Shown piece by piece: positions 4,609 to 7,765 of a stretch of 7,765 nt of DNA; within the stretch, counting starts at the first letter, position 1, and each line of letters opens with the position of its first letter. The notes under the pieces are model-generated. The model ran no database searches. It was not told where the DNA came from and saw only the letters and a program-made list of their open reading frames with translations. The stretch lies in the NCBI GenBank assembly GCA_934504065.1, contig CAKSVQ010000107.1, forward strand, positions 1 through 7,765. Reading direction: 5' to 3'. The position numbers and the translations under genes are program-made. Source of the DNA: an uncultured Dysosmobacter sp. (lineage in GTDB: Bacteria > Bacillota > Clostridia > Oscillospirales > Oscillospiraceae).

Positions 4609-7305
4609 TCAGCGCAGCACCGCGCCCAGCTCGCTTTCCAGCAGGGCAAGGATGCTCTTTACGTCGGCATCGGCCTCCTCAGCGGTGAGGTTGCGCTCGT
4701 CGGAGCGCAGGGTCAGGCTGAAGGCCACGCTCTTTTTGCCCGCGGGGATGCCCACGCCCGTATAGATGTCGAACAGGGCCACGTCCTTCAAAAGGCCCTT
4801 GGCGCCCCGGCGGATGCACTCCTCCAGCGCACCGACGGTGACAGCCTTGTCGCACACCACGGCAATATCCCGAGTGGCGGCGGGGAACTTGGGCAGGGGC
4901 TGGTAAATGGGCTGGGGAGCGATGGAGGCATACATGGCGTCAAAGCGTAGCTCGGCGGCGTAAAGCTCGCAGTCCACGCCGTAGTTGGCGGCCACGTGGG
5001 GATGCACCTGCCCCAGAATGCCCAGCAGCGTGTCGCCGCAGTAGACCTTGGCGCAGCGGCCGGGATGGTAGGAGGGATTGGTGCGCTCGGCCTCATAGCG
5101 CACGCCGCGGATGCGCAGCCCGTCCAGCACGGTCTCCACCGCGCCCTTGAGGGCGAAGAAGTCCATGTCCTCGCCGTAAGCGCCGAGGGAGAGGACCTTG
5201 GGCTCGTCGGCCATGCCGGAGCCGTCGTTCTTGGCGAAGTAGGTGCGGCCCAGCTCATAGAGCTTGGCGGACTTGTTGCGGAAATTGTAGTTCCGGGTCA
5301 GAATTTCCAGCATGGAGGGCAGGGTGGTGGTGCGCATGATGGAGGTGTCCTCGCCCAGCGGGTTGAGGATCTTCATGGAATCGCGCAGGGGGGAATCGGC
5401 GGGCAGGTCGATCTTATCATAGTAAGTGGGGCTGATGAAGGAATAGGTGATGATCTCGTTATAGCCCGCGCCGCGGCACAGCGCGCCCATCAGGTTCTCC
5501 GCTTTCTGGAGGGGAGAGAAGCCCCGGCGGTTGTTCATGCCGGCGTTGAGGGTGTCGGGAATGTTGTTATACCCGTGGAAGCGGGCCACCTCCTCGGCAA
5601 TGTCGGAGTAGTGCTCCACATCGCCCCGCCAGGAGGGCACCAGAATGGTGTCGCCGTCCAGCTGGAAGTCCAGCTTGCGCAGGATGGTGCGCATCTCCTC
5701 CTCGGAAACGTCGGTGCCCAGCAGGGCGTTGACCTTGTCCGGCTCCAGCTTGACGGTGGTGGGATAGGCGTCTTTGGCGATGACATCCATCACGCCGTCC
5801 ACCACTTCGCCCGCGCCCAGCAGCTCCACCAGCTCGCAGGCCCGCTGCACGGCCTTCATGGTGTTCATGGGGTCCAGACCCTTTTCATAGCGGGACGAAG
5901 CCTCGGAGCGCATATTCAGCGCCACGGCGGTGCGGCGGACGGACGCGCCGTTGAAATTGGCGGACTCGAACAGGACCTGCGCCGTGTCGCCCACGATCTC
6001 GGAGTTGGCGCCGCCCATCACGCCGGCGACGCAGACGGGACGGTGCTCGTCGCAGATGCAGAGCATACTGGTGGTGAGCTGGTGATTCTTGCCGTCCAGC
6101 GTCTGGATGGTCTCGCCCTCCCGGGCGGTGCGCACGACGATCTTTCCGCCCTCCACGCAGGAGAAGTCGAACGCGTGCATGGGCTGGCCGTATTCCAGCA
6201 TGACATAGTTGGTGATGTCCACGATGTTGTTGATGGGGCGCACGCCGGAGTTGCGCAGCCGCTCCCGCATCCACAGGGGGGAGGGCTTGATCTTCACGTT
6301 TTTGACCATGCGGGCGGTATACCGCGGGCAGAGGTCCGGGTCCTCGATCTCAATGTCCAGCAGCTGGGAAATGTCGCCGCCGCAGCCGCGAATTTCCGGA
6401 GTGTGGAGCTTGAGGGGCTTATCAAAGGTGGCGCTGGCCTCCCGGGCAAGGCCGATAACGCTCAGGCAGTCCGGGCGGTTGGGGGTGATCTCGAACTCCA
6501 CAACGTGGTCGTCCGCGCCGATAACGGCGGCGATGTCGTCGCCGGGGTTCACGCCGTCCTCATGCAGCACCCAGATGCCGTCGGGGATGCAGTGGGGGAA
6601 CTCCTTCTGGTCGGCCCGCAGGTCCTCCAGCGTGCAGATGTGGTTTTTGGCGGTGTCATAGGCCACAAGGTCACCCTCATGGATGTTGGCGCAGTCGGTG
6701 GAGGCGGCGCTCATGCCGCTTCCGGTGTCCAGCGCGCAGGCGTAGGTGAAGCCGTCCTCGGAGGAAATTCCGGTGACCCGGGCGCAGACCACCTTGCCGA
6801 AGATCTTGTGGCCGGGCTGCACGTTGGCGGGAATGGAGGGCTTGTCCTTGTCCAGCGGATGATAGTCGTTCAGCAGGGCGGCGGGGCGGATGACGGCATA
6901 GGGATAGTCATGCTCGGCGGTGAGGCCCAGCTCCTTCAAAGAGCAGAGCATACCGTTAGAGAGCACGCCCCGCAGCTTGCCCTTTTCGATCTTCACGCCG
7001 CCGGGCAGCAGGGACTTGTGGCGGGCCACGGGTACCAGATCGCCCTCATGGATGTTCCATGCGCCGGTGACGATCTGCACGGGCTCTGCCTCGCCCACGT
7101 CCAGCTGGCACACCCACATGTGGTCGGAGTCGGGGTGCTTTTCCATCTTGACAAGACGGCCCACCACCACGTTTTGCAGGGATTCGTTCAGCACCTCGGT
7201 CACTTCGACCTTGGAGCCGGAAAGGGTCATGGCCTCGGCAAAGTCACGGTCGCTGGCCGGGCCGATGTCCACAAATTCATTCAGCCATTTACGGGAAAGT
7301 TTCAT
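4609..7305 (-). CDS. pheT: Phenylalanine--tRNA ligase beta subunit PheT, with an extra OB-like domain
   Basis: PheT pairs with PheS in an alpha2-beta2 enzyme that charges tRNA-Phe; the beta subunit holds the editing and tRNA-binding domains. Visible parts in order: N-terminal MKLSRKWLNEFVD; a tRNA-binding OB domain (about 46-139, with KHPDSDHMWVCQLDVG and KGKLRGVLSNGMLCS); an extra segment (about 140-238); the junction EFEITPNRPDCLSVIGLARE (270-289); the B3/B4 editing domain (about 310-500, with RPINNIVDITNYVMLEYGQP and HAFD); the B5 domain (about 512-582, DIAEEVARFHGYNNIP); a catalytic-like core (about 595-800); and a C-terminal ferredoxin-like anticodon-binding domain (about 803-898, LPKFPAATRDIAVV). 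The usual length is about 800; here it is 898. The excess is the 140-238 segment, which resembles a divergent repeat of the preceding OB domain. GAGGTG precedes the ATG by 5 bases. The 239-base gap to pheS is filled by repeat copy B. Confidence 0.95.
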   Translation of the reverse strand: MKLSRKWLNEFVDIGPASDRDFAEAMTLSGSKVEVTEVLNESLQNVVVGRLVKMEKHPDSDHMWVCQLDVGEAEPVQIVTGAWNIHEGDLVPVARHKSLLPGGVKIEKGKLRGVLSNGMLCSLKELGLTAEHDYPYAVIRPAALLNDYHPLDKDKPSIPANVQPGHKIFGKVVCARVTGISSEDGFTYACALDTGSGMSAASTDCANIHEGDLVAYDTAKNHICTLEDLRADQKEFPHCIPDGIWVLHEDGVNPGDDIAAVIGADDHVVEFEITPNRPDCLSVIGLAREASATFDKPLKLHTPEIRGCGGDISQLLDIEIEDPDLCPRYTARMVKNVKIKPSPLWMRERLRNSGVRPINNIVDITNYVMLEYGQPMHAFDFSCVEGGKIVVRTAREGETIQTLDGKNHQLTTSMLCICDEHRPVCVAGVMGGANSEIVGDTAQVLFESANFNGASVRRTAVALNMRSEASSRYEKGLDPMNTMKAVQRACELVELLGAGEVVDGVMDVIAKDAYPTTVKLEPDKVNALLGTDVSEEEMRTILRKLDFQLDGDTILVPSWRGDVEHYSDIAEEVARFHGYNNIPDTLNAGMNNRRGFSPLQKAENLMGALCRGAGYNEIITYSFISPTYYDKIDLPADSPLRDSMKILNPLGEDTSIMRTTTLPSMLEILTRNYNFRNKSAKLYELGRTYFAKNDGSGMADEPKVLSLGAYGEDMDFFALKGAVETVLDGLRIRGVRYEAERTNPSYHPGRCAKVYCGDTLLGILGQVHPHVAANYGVDCELYAAELRFDAMYASIAPQPIYQPLPKFPAATRDIAVVCDKAVTVGALEECIRRGAKGLLKDVALFDIYTGVGIPAGKKSVAFSLTLRSDERNLTAEEADADVKSILALLESELGAVLR

Positions 7306-7355
7306 AATGTCACCTCATCAGAAGTTTGGGGGAAACGTTGTTGATAAAAAGCCTC

Positions 7356-7539
7356 AAAAAGCCTCGCAGAGTTTCGCGCCCGCAGGCGCGAAAGATGTGA
7401 AATCGGTGTTTTCCGGCGGCATGTACGTCGGAAAACACTCCCTGCGCGAAGCGAGCGTCGAATTGGCCGCGGCGCGGCCAACCGAGGCGCAGAGCGCAGC
7501 GAAAACCACCTCGAACAAGTGGCAAAGCCACTTGTTCGA
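7356..7539 (-). repeat. Structured multi-hairpin intergenic repeat, copy B, inside the pheST operon
   Basis: Read on the minus strand, this 184-bp element starts 5 bases after the pheS stop codon and ends 50 bases before pheT. It has the same four hairpins as copy A: H1 (7511-7539, 13 bp, TTT loop on the minus strand), H2 (7463-7481, 8 bp, loop GCC), H3 (7406-7438, 10 bp plus 2 bp after one A-C mismatch, loop containing ACATG) and H4 (7372-7393, 9 bp). It ends CTCTGCGAGG and five T, followed by a second GAGGCTTTTT. H1 and H3 differ from copy A mostly by paired changes that keep the stems. The element separates pheS and pheT, which normally almost touch. No promoter is visible between it and pheT, so the operon probably reads through it. 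Confidence 0.8.
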
Positions 7540-7544
7540 AGATA

Positions 7545-7765
<221 letters not shown>

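Noticed and set aside
7306..7355. A promoter for pheT between repeat copy B and the pheT start.
   Set aside because: No acceptable -10/-35 pair was found; only T-rich stretches are present.

Overview
The window looks like chromosomal DNA from a moderately GC-rich, endospore-forming member of the Clostridia, probably the Oscillospiraceae (relatives of Oscillibacter, Flavonifractor or Faecalibacterium). This rests on an alpha/beta-type spore-protein N-terminus, an IreB-type phosphoprotein, an anaerobic NrdG activase, the protein flavour of GlmM and PheT, and sigma-A promoters of Gram-positive type. The placement is inferred from recognised protein families; no search was run.

Layout: a minus-strand sigma-A promoter (18-47) points out of the left edge. 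It is followed by a short, truncated small acid-soluble spore protein (75-182, minus). A divergent, lower-GC spacer (183-443) carries a near-consensus promoter for glmM (444-1808, plus), which makes the amino-sugar phosphate for peptidoglycan. After glmM comes a roughly 180-bp multi-hairpin repeat (copy A, 1821-2002), then a strong bidirectional terminator (2009-2046). Everything further right is on the minus strand. In transcription order it is: the pheS 3' end (7545-7765), repeat copy B (7356-7539), pheT (4609-7305), ireB (4273-4518, with its own promoter), a terminator hairpin (4240-4265), nrdG (3688-4215), an XRE-family regulator (3202-3657) and a lipoprotein (2050-3153).

How the genes relate: PheS and PheT form the phenylalanyl-tRNA synthetase tetramer. 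GlmM serves cell-wall precursor synthesis, and IreB is a known substrate of PASTA-type kinases that sense the cell wall. NrdG activates the anaerobic ribonucleotide reductase, but no nrdD is present here. The nrdG, XRE and lipoprotein genes are closely spaced and may be co-transcribed.

Two things stand out. First, a structured intergenic repeat occurs twice in opposite orientations. Each copy starts just after a stop codon and runs in the sense direction of the gene before it. Its first hairpin differs at four positions, and all four changes are compensated on the opposite arm. One copy splits the pheS-pheT operon, and a possible solo-hairpin relic lies after the XRE gene. Second, PheT is about 100 residues longer than usual. 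The extra segment looks like a second, divergent copy of its tRNA-binding OB-fold domain.
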